From contig OZ244818.1 of NCBI GenBank assembly GCA_965220285.1, forward strand, positions 372,001 through 436,000: a stretch of 64,000 nt of DNA, read 5' to 3'. Numbering within the stretch: the first letter of the stretch is position 1; each line of letters opens with the position of its first letter. The position numbers and the translations under genes are program-made. The notes below the pieces were generated by a model. The model saw only the letters and a list, made by a program, of their open reading frames with translations, made no database searches and had not been told where the DNA came from. Shown piece by piece: positions 44,437 through 53,690 of the stretch. Source of the DNA: Bin5 sp009843665 (lineage in GTDB: Bacteria > Chloroflexota > Anaerolineae > Caldilineales > Caldilineaceae).

Positions 44437-45279
44437 TCAGCCTGATGGATAGTTTCGTAGCTTCTCTTGCAGGAAGCGGACACAACCGGGCACTTGCTCC
44501 GGGGTCAAGCTGTGGAGCACGAGGGCGCCGCGGTAGCCGCTCTGTTGGAGCAGTTGCAGGTAATAGTCATAGTCCAGAAGTCCGGTTCCGGCGGCTTCGT
44601 GGCCGGCTTCGCCGTCGCGGCTGAGGTCTTTGGCGTGGGCCAGGGCTATGTGGTCTCCCAGCAGATTGAAGGCTTCGTCCAGGATCTCGCGTTGACGGTG
44701 AATCGTTCCCCTGGGAAAGACATTGGCGCCGTCCATGACGATGGTGATCCTGTCTGAGCGCATCGTGTCCAGAAGTTGGCGCGCCTTGGCGGGCGAGCTT
44801 ACCACATTTGAAACCTCCGGCTCAATGCCCAAACGAACGTCGTGCTTATCGGCCAGGGAGAGGGCCTGTTCCATGGCAGCCAGCAGGTCCGACCATGCCT
44901 CAGGCGAGCTATTCTGCGGGTGATCGGCCCACATGTTGTCCGGGTTGCGAGTGCCGGTGCAGAGGGTCAGAAGGTTGGTGCCCAGTTCGGCGGCGTGTGA
45001 GGCCAGAACTTCCAAACGGCGCATGCCCCGGGTACGTGCGGCCGGGTCCGGATGGATCATGTTGTAGGTGGCGGAAAGGGAAACAACCTCGATGCCGCGG
45101 GCGCTGATCTCGCGGTGCGCTCGTTCACAGGCAGTAGAGTCCAGCCCGTCGGGCATGTCTGAAAGCCCCATGCAACTGGTGTTGAGTTGGATGCGGCGGA
45201 TACCTTGGGCGGCGACCGCGTCAAGAACGCCTGCCAGAGACGGCGCCTCAAAGGTGCGGGCGAAGATTCCAACTTCCAT
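44437..45279 (-). CDS. Sugar phosphate isomerase/epimerase (xylose-isomerase-like TIM barrel)
   Basis: A 280-residue TIM-barrel protein of the AP-endonuclease-2/IolE-like group. Metal and catalytic residues lie in LGIEPEVSNVV (Glu), ITIVMDGANVF (Asp), IALAHAKDLSRDG (His) and the C-terminal RGALVLHSLTPEQVPG. Family members isomerise or epimerise keto-sugars. It begins immediately after the TGA of the Gfo/Idh oxidoreductase gene (no spacer), so the two work in one operon, a common pair in inositol-like and rare-sugar catabolism. Confidence 0.88.
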   Translation of the reverse strand: MEVGIFARTFEAPSLAGVLDAVAAQGIRRIQLNTSCMGLSDMPDGLDSTACERAHREISARGIEVVSLSATYNMIHPDPAARTRGMRRLEVLASHAAELGTNLLTLCTGTRNPDNMWADHPQNSSPEAWSDLLAAMEQALSLADKHDVRLGIEPEVSNVVSSPAKARQLLDTMRSDRITIVMDGANVFPRGTIHRQREILDEAFNLLGDHIALAHAKDLSRDGEAGHEAAGTGLLDYDYYLQLLQQSGYRGALVLHSLTPEQVPGCVRFLQEKLRNYPSG

Positions 45280-46365
45280 TCAAACTCCTCCTGTTATTGA
45301 ATCGAGCTCAACCCAATCGCCGCCTGTGGCCGCGGAGTGTGCGATCGCGGCCATCGCGCGCATGGTGGCGAGGCCGTCATGGACAGTGGCGCCCCACTGT
45401 GGCCTGCCGTGAAGGATGGTGTCGGCCCAGCCTTCGAGTTGCTGCCGGTAGCCGTGGCCGTCCTGGCCGAGGGGGCGGGTGTAGAGGTCATCGCGGGTAG
45501 AGAAGCACTCGACAGTGCCGGATTTGTGGTACCAGGAGAGGGGCAGGCGGCCGCGGACGCTGCCGTGTTCGCCCTGGATGCGGAAACCTTCTTCGAAGTC
45601 GCCGGCGACGGTGATGGTCAACTCCAGGTTTCCCAGGCTGCCGTCAGCGAAAGCCAGTTCTACGAACCAGCAGTGACGGCTGAAGCGGTCCAAGTAACGA
45701 GAGCGCAGCTTCACGATTTCGCTTTGGGAGAGGAAACGGGTGGTATCGGTAAGGTGGCTGCCGTGGGCCAGCATGAGGTAGCGGCGGCGGTCGGCCTTGG
45801 GGTTGCCGGGGGGACGGAGGACGCTGGAACTGGTCTCGATAAGAGGCTGCAGGGCGTCGGTCATGGTATAGCGATGGACGGAGTCATAGTACCAGAACTG
45901 GCCTGACAGCAGGCCGCCGATCTCCTCCTGAATGAAGCGGCGGGCGTGGATGACGCCGGGGTCGAAGCGCCGGTTGTGCCCCACCTGGAGGGTGAGGCCG
46001 GAGGCGACCACAACGTCGCGGAGCGCCTCACACTCCTCCACGGTGACGCCCATGGGCTTCTCTACCAGGACATGTTTGCCGGCTTGGAGCGCCTGCAGGG
46101 CCAACTCGACATGATACTGGTCTGCAACGGCTACGATGACAGCCTCTACCTGAGAGTCGGACAGCAAATCGGCGTAGCGGGTGAAGCTGCGGTGGGGGCG
46201 GTGGATGGCTGCAACGCGCGCCAATAGATCGGGGGCAGCCTCGCAAAGGGCGTATAGCCGGGTATTGCGTCCTTTGCGACAGGCCTCCAGGTGAGCGATC
46301 TGTGCGATCGGCCCGGCACCGACTATACCGACGCGAAGCTGACGGGACTCCTTCACGATGGGCAT
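45280..46365 (-). CDS. Gfo/Idh/MocA family NAD(P)-dependent oxidoreductase
   Basis: A 361-residue dehydrogenase. The Rossmann motif is RVGIVGAGPIAQIAHLEA (about residues 10-27), and the active-site lysine block is HVLVEKPMGVTVEECEAL. LQVGHNRRFDPGV precedes the C-terminal alpha/beta domain (GNLELTITVAGDFEEGFRI). The family oxidises sugars, inositols or their derivatives. The downstream TIM-barrel isomerase starts directly after its stop, and the two serine hydrolase genes lie just upstream. The substrate is unknown. Confidence 0.9.
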   Translation of the reverse strand: MPIVKESRQLRVGIVGAGPIAQIAHLEACRKGRNTRLYALCEAAPDLLARVAAIHRPHRSFTRYADLLSDSQVEAVIVAVADQYHVELALQALQAGKHVLVEKPMGVTVEECEALRDVVVASGLTLQVGHNRRFDPGVIHARRFIQEEIGGLLSGQFWYYDSVHRYTMTDALQPLIETSSSVLRPPGNPKADRRRYLMLAHGSHLTDTTRFLSQSEIVKLRSRYLDRFSRHCWFVELAFADGSLGNLELTITVAGDFEEGFRIQGEHGSVRGRLPLSWYHKSGTVECFSTRDDLYTRPLGQDGHGYRQQLEGWADTILHGRPQWGATVHDGLATMRAMAAIAHSAATGGDWVELDSITGGV

Positions 46366-46390
46366 GGGGAACTCCAGCGGGTGATCCAGG

Positions 46391-47659
46391 TTAGTCGATG
46401 AGCGCCTGGTAAGCGGCTACACGGAACTGGCGTGCAACCGGGTAGTGGCCGAAGGGCATGAACTGTGTCATGAATATGCCGAGCATCTCCTCTGCAGGGT
46501 CGATCCAAAACTGGGTCATTGCGGCGCCGCTCCAACTGTAGTTTCCAACACTGCCCGGCGTGCTGGTGGCCGGAAGATCCACAAGCACGCTCACCCCAAG
46601 ACCAAAGCCATAACCGGCGTCGACATCATCGCCGATCGCAATGGGAACCAGATGGGGCGGCAGATGGTTGGCGCGCATCAGTTCGACCGTTTTGGGCCCA
46701 AGCAGGCGGTTGCCGTCGAGGACGCCGCCGTTGAGCAGCATTTGGCAGAAGCGCAGGTAGTCGCCCAGGGTTGAGACGAGGCCACCACCGCCGGACAGGA
46801 AGGCGGGAGGCTGGTTGAATCGACTGTTGCGGGAGGCGTCAAAGAGCTCAATGGTCGGCTTGCCGTCCTGATCGCCGCCTTCTGAAAGGACCGCATTGTT
46901 GTCGGCGTCGCTGTCGGCATCACTGCCAAAGCTGAAGCCGCCGGGAGGACAGTAGCAGGCGGAGAAGCGAGCGATCCAGTCGGCATGGACGTGGAAATCG
47001 GTGTCTGCCATGGCGAGCGGCTTGAAGATCTCCTGGCAGAAAAACTCGTCCAGAGGCTTGCCGGATACCACCTCGACCAGGCGGCCGAGAACGTCGGTGG
47101 CGTAGCTGTAGCGCCAGCGGGAACCGGGGTGGTAGAGGAGAGGGAGAGCTGCAAGTTTGCGGACAAACTCTTCCAGATTCAGTTCCTCACGGTTGGCGAA
47201 GGTCTGGCGATACAGGTTTTCGACGGGGGAGTCCTGGTCCCAGCCATAGCTCAGGCCAGCGGTGTGCATGAAGAGATCTTTGATGGACGGAGGCCGGTCA
47301 GGCGGGACGAGGTTCTGGAGGTCGCCGGTACAGACCCGGGCATCGGTGAATTCGGGCAGATAGGAGGCTACAGGGTCATCGAGGAGGAAGTGGCCTTCTT
47401 CGAACAGCATGAGGGCGGCGACGGCGGTGATCGGTTTTGTCATGGAGTAGATGCGAAAGATCGTGTCTTCGGTCATGGGCTGGCCGGTCTCGAGTTCACG
47501 ATGGCCGAAGACGTTGCAGTAGGCGGTTTCGCCCCTGCGGTAGATCAGACCGCTGGCGCCGGCGAGTTGACCGTTGTCGACGTATCGTTGCAGTAGTTTG
47601 TCTACGCGTGCGAGGCGCTGGGCGCAGAATCCGACTCGTTGTGGTTGAGGGGTTGTCAT
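46391..47659 (-). CDS. Class-C beta-lactamase-family serine hydrolase (paralog 1)
   Basis: A 422-residue penicillin-binding-fold hydrolase from ATG 47659. The nucleophile motif is S72-M-T-K75 in IYSMTKPITAV. The second motif is Y-S-Y in WRYSYATDVLG, where the usual YxN lacks the Asn. The C-terminal GYGFGLGVSV and GNYSWSGAAMTQFWIDP give the third-motif region. No signal peptide is present, which suggests an esterase rather than a periplasmic beta-lactamase. It is closely related to the next gene (47744-49012) over its whole length: a tandem duplication. Confidence 0.9.
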   Translation of the reverse strand: MTTPQPQRVGFCAQRLARVDKLLQRYVDNGQLAGASGLIYRRGETAYCNVFGHRELETGQPMTEDTIFRIYSMTKPITAVAALMLFEEGHFLLDDPVASYLPEFTDARVCTGDLQNLVPPDRPPSIKDLFMHTAGLSYGWDQDSPVENLYRQTFANREELNLEEFVRKLAALPLLYHPGSRWRYSYATDVLGRLVEVVSGKPLDEFFCQEIFKPLAMADTDFHVHADWIARFSACYCPPGGFSFGSDADSDADNNAVLSEGGDQDGKPTIELFDASRNSRFNQPPAFLSGGGGLVSTLGDYLRFCQMLLNGGVLDGNRLLGPKTVELMRANHLPPHLVPIAIGDDVDAGYGFGLGVSVLVDLPATSTPGSVGNYSWSGAAMTQFWIDPAEEMLGIFMTQFMPFGHYPVARQFRVAAYQALID

Positions 47660-47743
47660 ATAGATTCCTTGTCTCGGTGTGGTAGCAGTATGAGAAGCGC
47701 GGCGCCTTTTAAGTGCGGTTGCGGGGTTGGTCAATTGCCGTGT

Positions 47744-49012
47744 TCAGTCGACGAGCGCCTGGTAGACGGCGAGGCTAAACTCGCGTTCGATGGTGTAGTA
47801 ATCGGAGGGGATGAACTGAGTCATAAGAAGGCCCACCAGGTCCTCCACAGGGTCGATCCAGAATCGAGTCGTGGCCAGACCGCCCCAACCGTAGGTGCCG
47901 ACGCTGCCTGGCTGGCTGTATGCCGGGGGACTTATCAGAGCGCTCATTCCCAGTCCGAAGCCATGTCCGGCGCGGGGGCCGTCCCCGATTTCAATTGGAA
48001 TCAGTTCGGGCGGCAGATGATTGGCGCGCATCAGTTCTACTGTTTTGCGCCCGAGCAGCCGGTTACCATCGAGGACGCCTCCATTGAGCAGCATCTGGCT
48101 GAAGCGCAGGTAGTCGCCGAGCGTTGAGACGAGACCGCCACCGCCGGAGAGATAGGCGGGGGGCTTGGTGTAGCGGCTGCCGCCTGGGGCGTCGTAGAGT
48201 TCAAACAGCGGTTGGGTCCGATCCATTTCACCGTCTCGATGGGCTGGTCTGGCGATTGCTCTGCTGGCGAGGTCGCTGCCGAATCTGAAGCCTCCGGGTG
48301 GGCAGTAGCAGGCGGCGAACCGGTCGAGGGATGCGGCGGGGACGTGGAAGCCGGTATCTCCCATGGACAGCGGTTGGAAGATCTCGCGTTGGAAGAACTC
48401 GTCGAGCGGCTTGCCTGAGACCACCTCAACCAGTCGGCCAAGCACATCGGTCGCGCGGCTGTAGCGCCAGCGGGTGCCGGGATGGTAAAGCAGAGGCAAT
48501 GCGGCCAGCTTCGTTACAAAGGGTTCAAGAGAATGACGCTCGATGTCGCGGAAGCTCTGAAGATAGAGTCTTTCGACCGGCGAATCGTCTCCCCAGCCAT
48601 AGCTCAGTCCGGCGGTGTGCATGAGGAGGTCTTTGATTGTGGGGAGCCGGTGGGGAGGGACGAGGTTATCGAGGTCACCCGTACAGACTTTTATGTCCTC
48701 AAACTCAGACAGTATAGAGGAGACAGGGTCATCGAGGAGAAAGTGGCCGTCTTCATACAGCATCAGGACGGCCACGGATGTGATCGGTTTTGTCATCGAG
48801 TAGATGCGGAAGATAGTGTCTTCAGTCATAGGCAGACCGGACTCGAGATCGCGCTGGCCGAAGGCGCGGCAGTAGGCGATCTTTCCCTTGCGGTAGATCA
48901 GCCCGAGGGCGCCGGCCAGGTAGCCGCCTTCCACGTAGCGCTCCAACAGCCTGTCCACTCTGGAGAGACGTTGTATAGAGAAGCCAGCTCGTTGCGAATC
49001 GACGCTTGTCAT
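47744..49012 (-). CDS. Class-C beta-lactamase-family serine hydrolase (paralog 2)
   Basis: A 422-residue protein, the same length as its neighbour and similar throughout: SMTKPITSVAVLML, LMHTAGLSYGWGDDSPVE, WRYSRATDVLGRLVEVVSGK, GGGGLVSTLGDYLRF. The nucleophile is the Ser of SMTK, and the second motif is Y-S-R. The main differences are in the linker near residue 260 (SDLASRAIARPAHRD here, an Asp-rich run SDADSDADNN in the other), which may tune substrate access. The two copies lie head to tail, 84 bases apart. Like paralog 1 it has no signal peptide; the role is unknown. Confidence 0.9.
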   Translation of the reverse strand: MTSVDSQRAGFSIQRLSRVDRLLERYVEGGYLAGALGLIYRKGKIAYCRAFGQRDLESGLPMTEDTIFRIYSMTKPITSVAVLMLYEDGHFLLDDPVSSILSEFEDIKVCTGDLDNLVPPHRLPTIKDLLMHTAGLSYGWGDDSPVERLYLQSFRDIERHSLEPFVTKLAALPLLYHPGTRWRYSRATDVLGRLVEVVSGKPLDEFFQREIFQPLSMGDTGFHVPAASLDRFAACYCPPGGFRFGSDLASRAIARPAHRDGEMDRTQPLFELYDAPGGSRYTKPPAYLSGGGGLVSTLGDYLRFSQMLLNGGVLDGNRLLGRKTVELMRANHLPPELIPIEIGDGPRAGHGFGLGMSALISPPAYSQPGSVGTYGWGGLATTRFWIDPVEDLVGLLMTQFIPSDYYTIEREFSLAVYQALVD

Positions 49013-49098
49013 GGGGAATCCTTGTCTCAGCTTGCGGTGTGAATGGAAGAGTCTTACGTCTCCTGGTATTGACTCAAGCGGCGTCGAGTCGCAGTTGG

Positions 49099-50316
49099 TC
49101 AATCTGCAGCGGCGGGGACGCTTTTCAGCTCAGTGCGTTCAGGGATTGGCAGGTGGACTAGAGCCGCGAACAGGCCCAGTGCGATGCCCGCGATCCAGAT
49201 GGGCGTGTAGGAGCCGGTGGTGTCAAAGAAGCGTCCTCCCAGCCAAACGCCGATAAAGGCGCCGATCTGGTGGCTGAAGAAGGCGATGCCATAAAGAGTT
49301 GAGAGGTAGCGCGCTCCGAAGAAGTAGGCGACCGTTCCGCTCGTGAGGGGGACGGTTGCCAGCCAGAGGAAGCCCATCGCCCCTCCGAAAACGAGAGCGG
49401 AGGTACGGGTGAGGGGCGTCAGCAGGAAGATCAGGATGACAATGGCCCGACCAAAGTAGATGAGGCTCAACATATATTTGCGGGAATAGCGGTCACCCAG
49501 CCAGCCGAAGAGCATCGAACCTAGGATGTTGAAGGCCCCCACCAGGGCGAGTGCACCGGCCGCCACGAATTCCGGCAACCCCTTGTCGCCCAAGTAGGCG
49601 GGCAGATGGGCACCGATGAAGGCGACGTGGAAGCCGCACACGAAGAAGCCTGTCGTCAGGAGCAGGAAACCGCGGTGGCGGGCGGCCTTTTTCAGCACAC
49701 TTCGAAACGGTTCATCCACGAGCGGCTCTTGCGCGCCGTGCAGCTGTGTGCCGGGGCGTCGGGGGAGACCGAAGGCCATCAGCGCCACGAGCGCGGGTAC
49801 GGCGGCAAGGGCGTATAGGGCGCCCTGCCAGCCAAGATTCGAAAGGAGGAGTTGGGCAAGAGGCGGGACAACGAACATGCCTGCGGAACCCATCGCGGTG
49901 ATGAGGCCGAAGACACGGCTGCGCTGGTCCTCTCCGATCAACTGTGCCACGGCCCCCAGGATTACAACGTAGGAGGTTGCGCCGAGGCCGACGCCCACAA
50001 GAAGACCGAAGGAGATTACGAGCCCCACTGTGGTTGTGAGAATGGTAACCATCACGAGGCCGCCGGCGTAGAGAACCGAGCCGGCGATGACCACCTGCCG
50101 CGGCCCGAAGCGGTCTGAGAGTAGGCCAACCAAGGGCAGGCCGAAGACCAGGTTGTTGACGGCGAAGGCGATGCTGAGGTTTTCGCGCCCGGTTCCGAGC
50201 GTTTCGGTGATTGGCGTGAGGAAGAGACCGAAACTAGACCGGATTCCTGAACTGATCATCACAGCCAGCGAGGCGGAGATTATGGCGGCGACGATGAGTT
50301 TACGGTTGTTGCTCAC
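49099..50316 (-). CDS. MFS transporter (monocarboxylate/OFA-like)
   Basis: A 405-residue 12-helix carrier. The N-terminus ISASLAVMISSGIRSSFGLFLTPI and loop 2-3 motif GLLSDRFGPRQVVIAGSV match the monocarboxylate/oxalate-formate antiporter-like MFS group. The second half has LFGWLGDRYSRKYML. It sits 86 bases upstream of the serine hydrolase pair on the same strand, so the hydrolases and carrier may serve one substrate, for example uptake of an ester or export of the released acid. Confidence 0.88.
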   Translation of the reverse strand: MSNNRKLIVAAIISASLAVMISSGIRSSFGLFLTPITETLGTGRENLSIAFAVNNLVFGLPLVGLLSDRFGPRQVVIAGSVLYAGGLVMVTILTTTVGLVISFGLLVGVGLGATSYVVILGAVAQLIGEDQRSRVFGLITAMGSAGMFVVPPLAQLLLSNLGWQGALYALAAVPALVALMAFGLPRRPGTQLHGAQEPLVDEPFRSVLKKAARHRGFLLLTTGFFVCGFHVAFIGAHLPAYLGDKGLPEFVAAGALALVGAFNILGSMLFGWLGDRYSRKYMLSLIYFGRAIVILIFLLTPLTRTSALVFGGAMGFLWLATVPLTSGTVAYFFGARYLSTLYGIAFFSHQIGAFIGVWLGGRFFDTTGSYTPIWIAGIALGLFAALVHLPIPERTELKSVPAAAD

Positions 50317-50447
50317 GGGACACTCTCGATTTGGAGTGAAATCTCGAGAAGGAAATCGATTTGGGATCGGTCACGGTCCTGCGAGATCCGTTATTGTGGG
50401 AACTACCGGTCAGCCTATCCTGGAAGATGGAGGCAGCTTGCCCGCGC

Positions 50448-51269
50448 TCAAGTGTCACGAGATTCTGCCCGCCGTGCAACGGCTACGTAAACGACGGCTG
50501 CGGTGATGGCGAAACCGAACCACTGCAGTGCGTAGCTCAGATGGTTGCCTTCGGAAAATGAAATGTCGGGCACAATGCGATGGGGTAAGGTATCCGAAAA
50601 GCCTGGGGAACGGGGGCGGTCCGCGTCAAGAGGCTTACCGTTGCCAGGCGTAAGCTGCAGGACGACCGGTAATAGGGTGTAAGGCAGAGTCTGTCCGATT
50701 GCCTCGATGTCGAGCCGATACCAGCCGGTGACGGTGTCGTGCGGGATAGCCGATACGGTGCCGTCAGGCCGGCGGCGGGTCGGTTGAAGAATGCCGTATT
50801 GCGGGCCGGTATGAAGTTCGTCGAGCCCGCGCCAAGTTGCGGGACCGGCCTCGCCGACTGGGATCCAGCCGCGATTCACGAGAACGGCCTTGGCAGAGCC
50901 GGCAATGAGGAAAGGGGTTACAAGGTGGTAACCGGGCTGGCCCGCGTAGCTCTGATTGCGGATTGCCACCTGGCGGTCATAGTCGAACTGGCCCTGCGCG
51001 GTTGCCAAGCGGTCGCGCAGCTCACCTTGCGGTAGAGGTGCGTCTGAAAGCTCGATTGGTGGAGCGGCGAGCGCGGCCTGTCGCTGCTGATTGTACGCAC
51101 GCCTTTGGTCCAGCCGGTCCAACTGCCAGAAACCGAGGGAGGTCATTGCGGCCATGGCGAGAAGAACGATCAGAGTCTTCCACCACCAGCGGCGGCCGAA
51201 CAGGAGAGCCAGCGTTATTCCCAACTCCCGGACCGAAGGTGCCGTTCTCAATTCAGGCAGCCCGACCAC
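50448..51269 (-). CDS. SURF1 family cytochrome oxidase assembly protein
   Basis: A 273-residue protein. I start it at GTG 51269, whose first base is the last base of the upstream TAG stop; GGAGG lies nine bases before it. The first helix is WWWKTLIVLLAMAAMTSLGFWQLDRL with the SURF1 signature GFWQLDRLDQRR. VLVNRGWIPVGEAG is the central motif, and the second helix is at the C-terminus (SYALQWFGFAITAAVVYV). SURF1 supports heme a/a3 insertion into oxidase subunit I. It is the last gene of the oxidase operon (53.0-56.7 kb). Confidence 0.92.
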   Translation of the reverse strand: MVGLPELRTAPSVRELGITLALLFGRRWWWKTLIVLLAMAAMTSLGFWQLDRLDQRRAYNQQRQAALAAPPIELSDAPLPQGELRDRLATAQGQFDYDRQVAIRNQSYAGQPGYHLVTPFLIAGSAKAVLVNRGWIPVGEAGPATWRGLDELHTGPQYGILQPTRRRPDGTVSAIPHDTVTGWYRLDIEAIGQTLPYTLLPVVLQLTPGNGKPLDADRPRSPGFSDTLPHRIVPDISFSEGNHLSYALQWFGFAITAAVVYVAVARRAESRDT

Positions 51270-51943
51270 TATGATTGACCTCCGGCTGGCGCCGGGTCCC
51301 GTTGCCTGACGGGGACGGGCTCTTCGAGCTCGGCGGGCGGTCTTGTTGCCCAATAGAGGATGATAGCGCCCAATATCAGCAGGATGGACAGAATACCTCC
51401 CAGCAGGGCCCGCCACGGGAAGGCTTTGGGGAGAATCTCATCCTGAAAGCTTACGACCTGTTCAGTATCGCAGGGCATTGCGGAGTCACCTGCCTGTTGA
51501 CCTGCTCCGTTCTGCGATTCATAACAGCCGGGCTGGAGAATACGGACTTGCACAGACCAGAGTCCTTTGCGGGCCGGTTCGAAAGAAGCTACGTAAAACA
51601 GCTTATTGAGGGCGTCGTCGTGGGTTGCCAGAGCGCTCAGGGTCTCTCCACTATCGACGTGGGCAAGCTCAACCGTCACTGAGGCATCGAGAACAGGGCC
51701 GCCGGCCAGTCCGGTGGAGTCCCCTTCGACATTTTCGGTCAAGGCGATGGTCACGTGGTACTCGCCCACCTCTGGCGGTTCCGGATCGGACCAGACATAG
51801 ACGCGGAAGGGGCCGGCTGGAACATTGTTGAGGTGCTGCACGCCTATGCCGCCGTGAGCCAGGAGTGTCCCCGGCAAGAGGATCCCTGTCAATAGTATCA
51901 ATACGAGTACTTTCGAATAGAGGGCGTATCTAGGCATACACAT
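51269..51943 (-). CDS. Unknown exported protein of the oxidase operon (YtkA/FixH/CopC-like)
   Basis: About 224 residues from ATG 51943. A signal peptide (LVLILLTGILLPGTLLAHGG) is followed by a beta-rich domain beginning near the expected cleavage site: GPFRVYVWSDPEPPEVGEYHVTIALT and VTVELAHVDSGE. This is reminiscent of YtkA/CopC-like metal- or membrane-associated beta sandwiches. A C-terminal helix (WRALLGGILSILLILGAIILYWAT) anchors it outside the cell membrane. Cysteines (PGCYES, AMPCDT) lie near the helix. It sits between ctaG and surf1 and overlaps the surf1 start by one base, so oxidase assembly or copper handling is likely, but I know no named family. Confidence 0.7.
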   Translation of the reverse strand: MCMPRYALYSKVLVLILLTGILLPGTLLAHGGIGVQHLNNVPAGPFRVYVWSDPEPPEVGEYHVTIALTENVEGDSTGLAGGPVLDASVTVELAHVDSGETLSALATHDDALNKLFYVASFEPARKGLWSVQVRILQPGCYESQNGAGQQAGDSAMPCDTEQVVSFQDEILPKAFPWRALLGGILSILLILGAIILYWATRPPAELEEPVPVRQRDPAPAGGQS

Positions 51944-52027
51944 AGGTGTATCCAGCAGTCTCAGAAAATTCGGACATGGGGCGGTGCTACGTCGTCTCGC
52001 CGGCGCCAAGCCAAGGCCTGAAGGCGG

Positions 52028-52963
52028 CTAGCCGCATGCCAGCGCCGTCGGGCCGCCTCGGTTGGGGCGATGCGTCAGACCCATCACTGGAGGATGAGGC
52101 CTCCGAATCCTCGACTCATTTTCGGCGCTTACCAGCAAGCGGGCCAGCAGGACGAGCGCTGCGACCACGTACATCATGCTTCCTGGAATCCACATAATCA
52201 GCCCACCCCATACCTGATCATCCATGACGCTGAGACCGTACAGACGGGGGACGGACTCGTAGTAGGGATAGATCGGAGTTGAGGCGAAGGAGAGAGCTAC
52301 GCCAAGCAACATGTTGGGCGGGATCATTGCCAGCACGTAGGCGACACGCAGCCATTGGGCGGGCTTTGTGTGAAAGCGCGGCGCGGCACCGGTGACGTGC
52401 CACCAGAAGAGAAGCGCACCGCCAATAAAGGTAAAATGCTCCAGCCCGTGCACAGAGCTAAAGCGCAGGGCAAGGCTATAGGCGTTTCCGTCGTGCCAAG
52501 CGAAGAAGATCAGAACGTATAGTGCCCAGGCACTGGCAGGCGCGATGGCCTTGAGCGCGCTGCGGCTCAGAAGCGAGTCTCTGTTCAACCAGACGGCCAG
52601 ACGGCGAAAAGTGCTTGCGACGGCGGCGCGCAACCGGTCGGGTAAGGCCCACAGAAATGTGGGAAACGGGTTTGCCAGAAGAAGGAGGGGCGGTGCGACC
52701 ATCATCAACAGGAGATGCTGCACCATGTGGATGGAAAAGAGCTGGCTACTGAGAACAGCGATGGGGGAGAGCAGCGCTAGCGCCAGGACGATGATCCCTC
52801 CTGTGTATGACGCCAGTCGCCAACGGTTCGCAAAACGCCCATCGCTGCGGCGCCGCAGTTTCAGCCAACCGGCAAAGTGAAGCGCTCCCAACACAGTTAG
52901 TGTCACAAGGATCTCGGGGCGGAGGTCCCAGGAAGAGAGGAGCGCTTTAGTCAGCAGATTCAT
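52028..52963 (-). CDS. ctaG: Cytochrome c oxidase assembly factor CtaG (caa3 type)
   Basis: A 311-residue integral membrane protein with seven or so helices, matching the caa3_CtaG family: FSIHMVQHLLLMMVAPPLLLLANP, ALYVLIFFAWHDGNAYSLAL, FSSVHGLEHFTFIGGALLFWWHV, and LSVMDDQVWGGLIMWIPGSMMYV. Conserved histidines (HMVQH, HGLEH) may bind copper. In Bacillus-type systems CtaG is needed for CuB insertion. It is not related to the mitochondrial Cox11 also called CtaG. It follows subunit III by 52 bases within the oxidase operon. Confidence 0.93.
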   Translation of the reverse strand: MNLLTKALLSSWDLRPEILVTLTVLGALHFAGWLKLRRRSDGRFANRWRLASYTGGIIVLALALLSPIAVLSSQLFSIHMVQHLLLMMVAPPLLLLANPFPTFLWALPDRLRAAVASTFRRLAVWLNRDSLLSRSALKAIAPASAWALYVLIFFAWHDGNAYSLALRFSSVHGLEHFTFIGGALLFWWHVTGAAPRFHTKPAQWLRVAYVLAMIPPNMLLGVALSFASTPIYPYYESVPRLYGLSVMDDQVWGGLIMWIPGSMMYVVAALVLLARLLVSAENESRIRRPHPPVMGLTHRPNRGGPTALACG

Positions 52964-53015
52964 ATTTGACAGTGCCGGGTCAACTTATACAAACGTCGCG
53001 ACGGCGATGTTGCTG

Positions 53016-53690
53016 TCAGTGAGGCACCTCGATCGTTGATCCAATCAGGTAAATGGCCGGATAGAAGAAGATCCACACCAGGTCAACATAGTGCCAGTAG
53101 ATGGCGCAGGCCTCGACGCCCCAATGCCGCTCGCTGGAGAAATGGCCCTTTCGACCGAGCCACCAGACGTTGAGTATGAGTACAACGCCGGAGAGGACAT
53201 GCAGTGCGTGCATGCCTGTCATGCCAAAGACCACGGCGCCGAAAACGCCGTCAGTGGGCTTGAGATGCCCTTTCACGATGCTGGGGAACATGCCCCATTC
53301 CCAGACGACGACGCCGATGAGGAAGGCGGTGCCGAGCGCGGCGGTGATGAGAAGGCTGGCAAGAAAATCGGTGCGTTTGTCGTTGGCGATCGAGACCTCG
53401 GCGCGGTTCATGAAGTAGCTGCTGAGCAGCAGCACGGCGGTGACAACGAGACCGGCGAACTGGTCCAATTCGGGCCGGACGACCTCTCCGTGGGGGCCGC
53501 GCCAGAGGTAGAAGCGGGTGACCAACAGGGCGAGGAAGAGGAAGGCTTCGGAGGCGAAGAAGAGCCACATACCGAGCCGGTTGCGGCGCGTGTACTCCTG
53601 GTAGGTTGGCAGGTCTACTTCGCCGGTGTGGTGATGATCATCGGCGGCGTGGTCGTGTTCGTGACCATGCTCGATGGCGGTAGCGGTCAT
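53016..53690 (-). CDS. ctaE: Cytochrome c oxidase subunit III
   Basis: A 224-residue, five-helix protein of the heme-copper oxidase subunit III family. Its N-terminus is histidine-rich (about 13 His/Asp-rich residues, HGHEHDHAADDHHHTG), unusual for subunit III and possibly a metal-binding tail. RRNRLGMWLFFASEAFLFLALLV and FGMTGMHALHVLSGVVLI are the expected signatures, and YWHYVDLVWIFFYPAIYL closes the protein. Its ATG overlaps the stop of subunit IV by one base (position 53690), so translation is coupled. Confidence 0.94.
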   Translation of the reverse strand: MTATAIEHGHEHDHAADDHHHTGEVDLPTYQEYTRRNRLGMWLFFASEAFLFLALLVTRFYLWRGPHGEVVRPELDQFAGLVVTAVLLLSSYFMNRAEVSIANDKRTDFLASLLITAALGTAFLIGVVVWEWGMFPSIVKGHLKPTDGVFGAVVFGMTGMHALHVLSGVVLILNVWWLGRKGHFSSERHWGVEACAIYWHYVDLVWIFFYPAIYLIGSTIEVPH

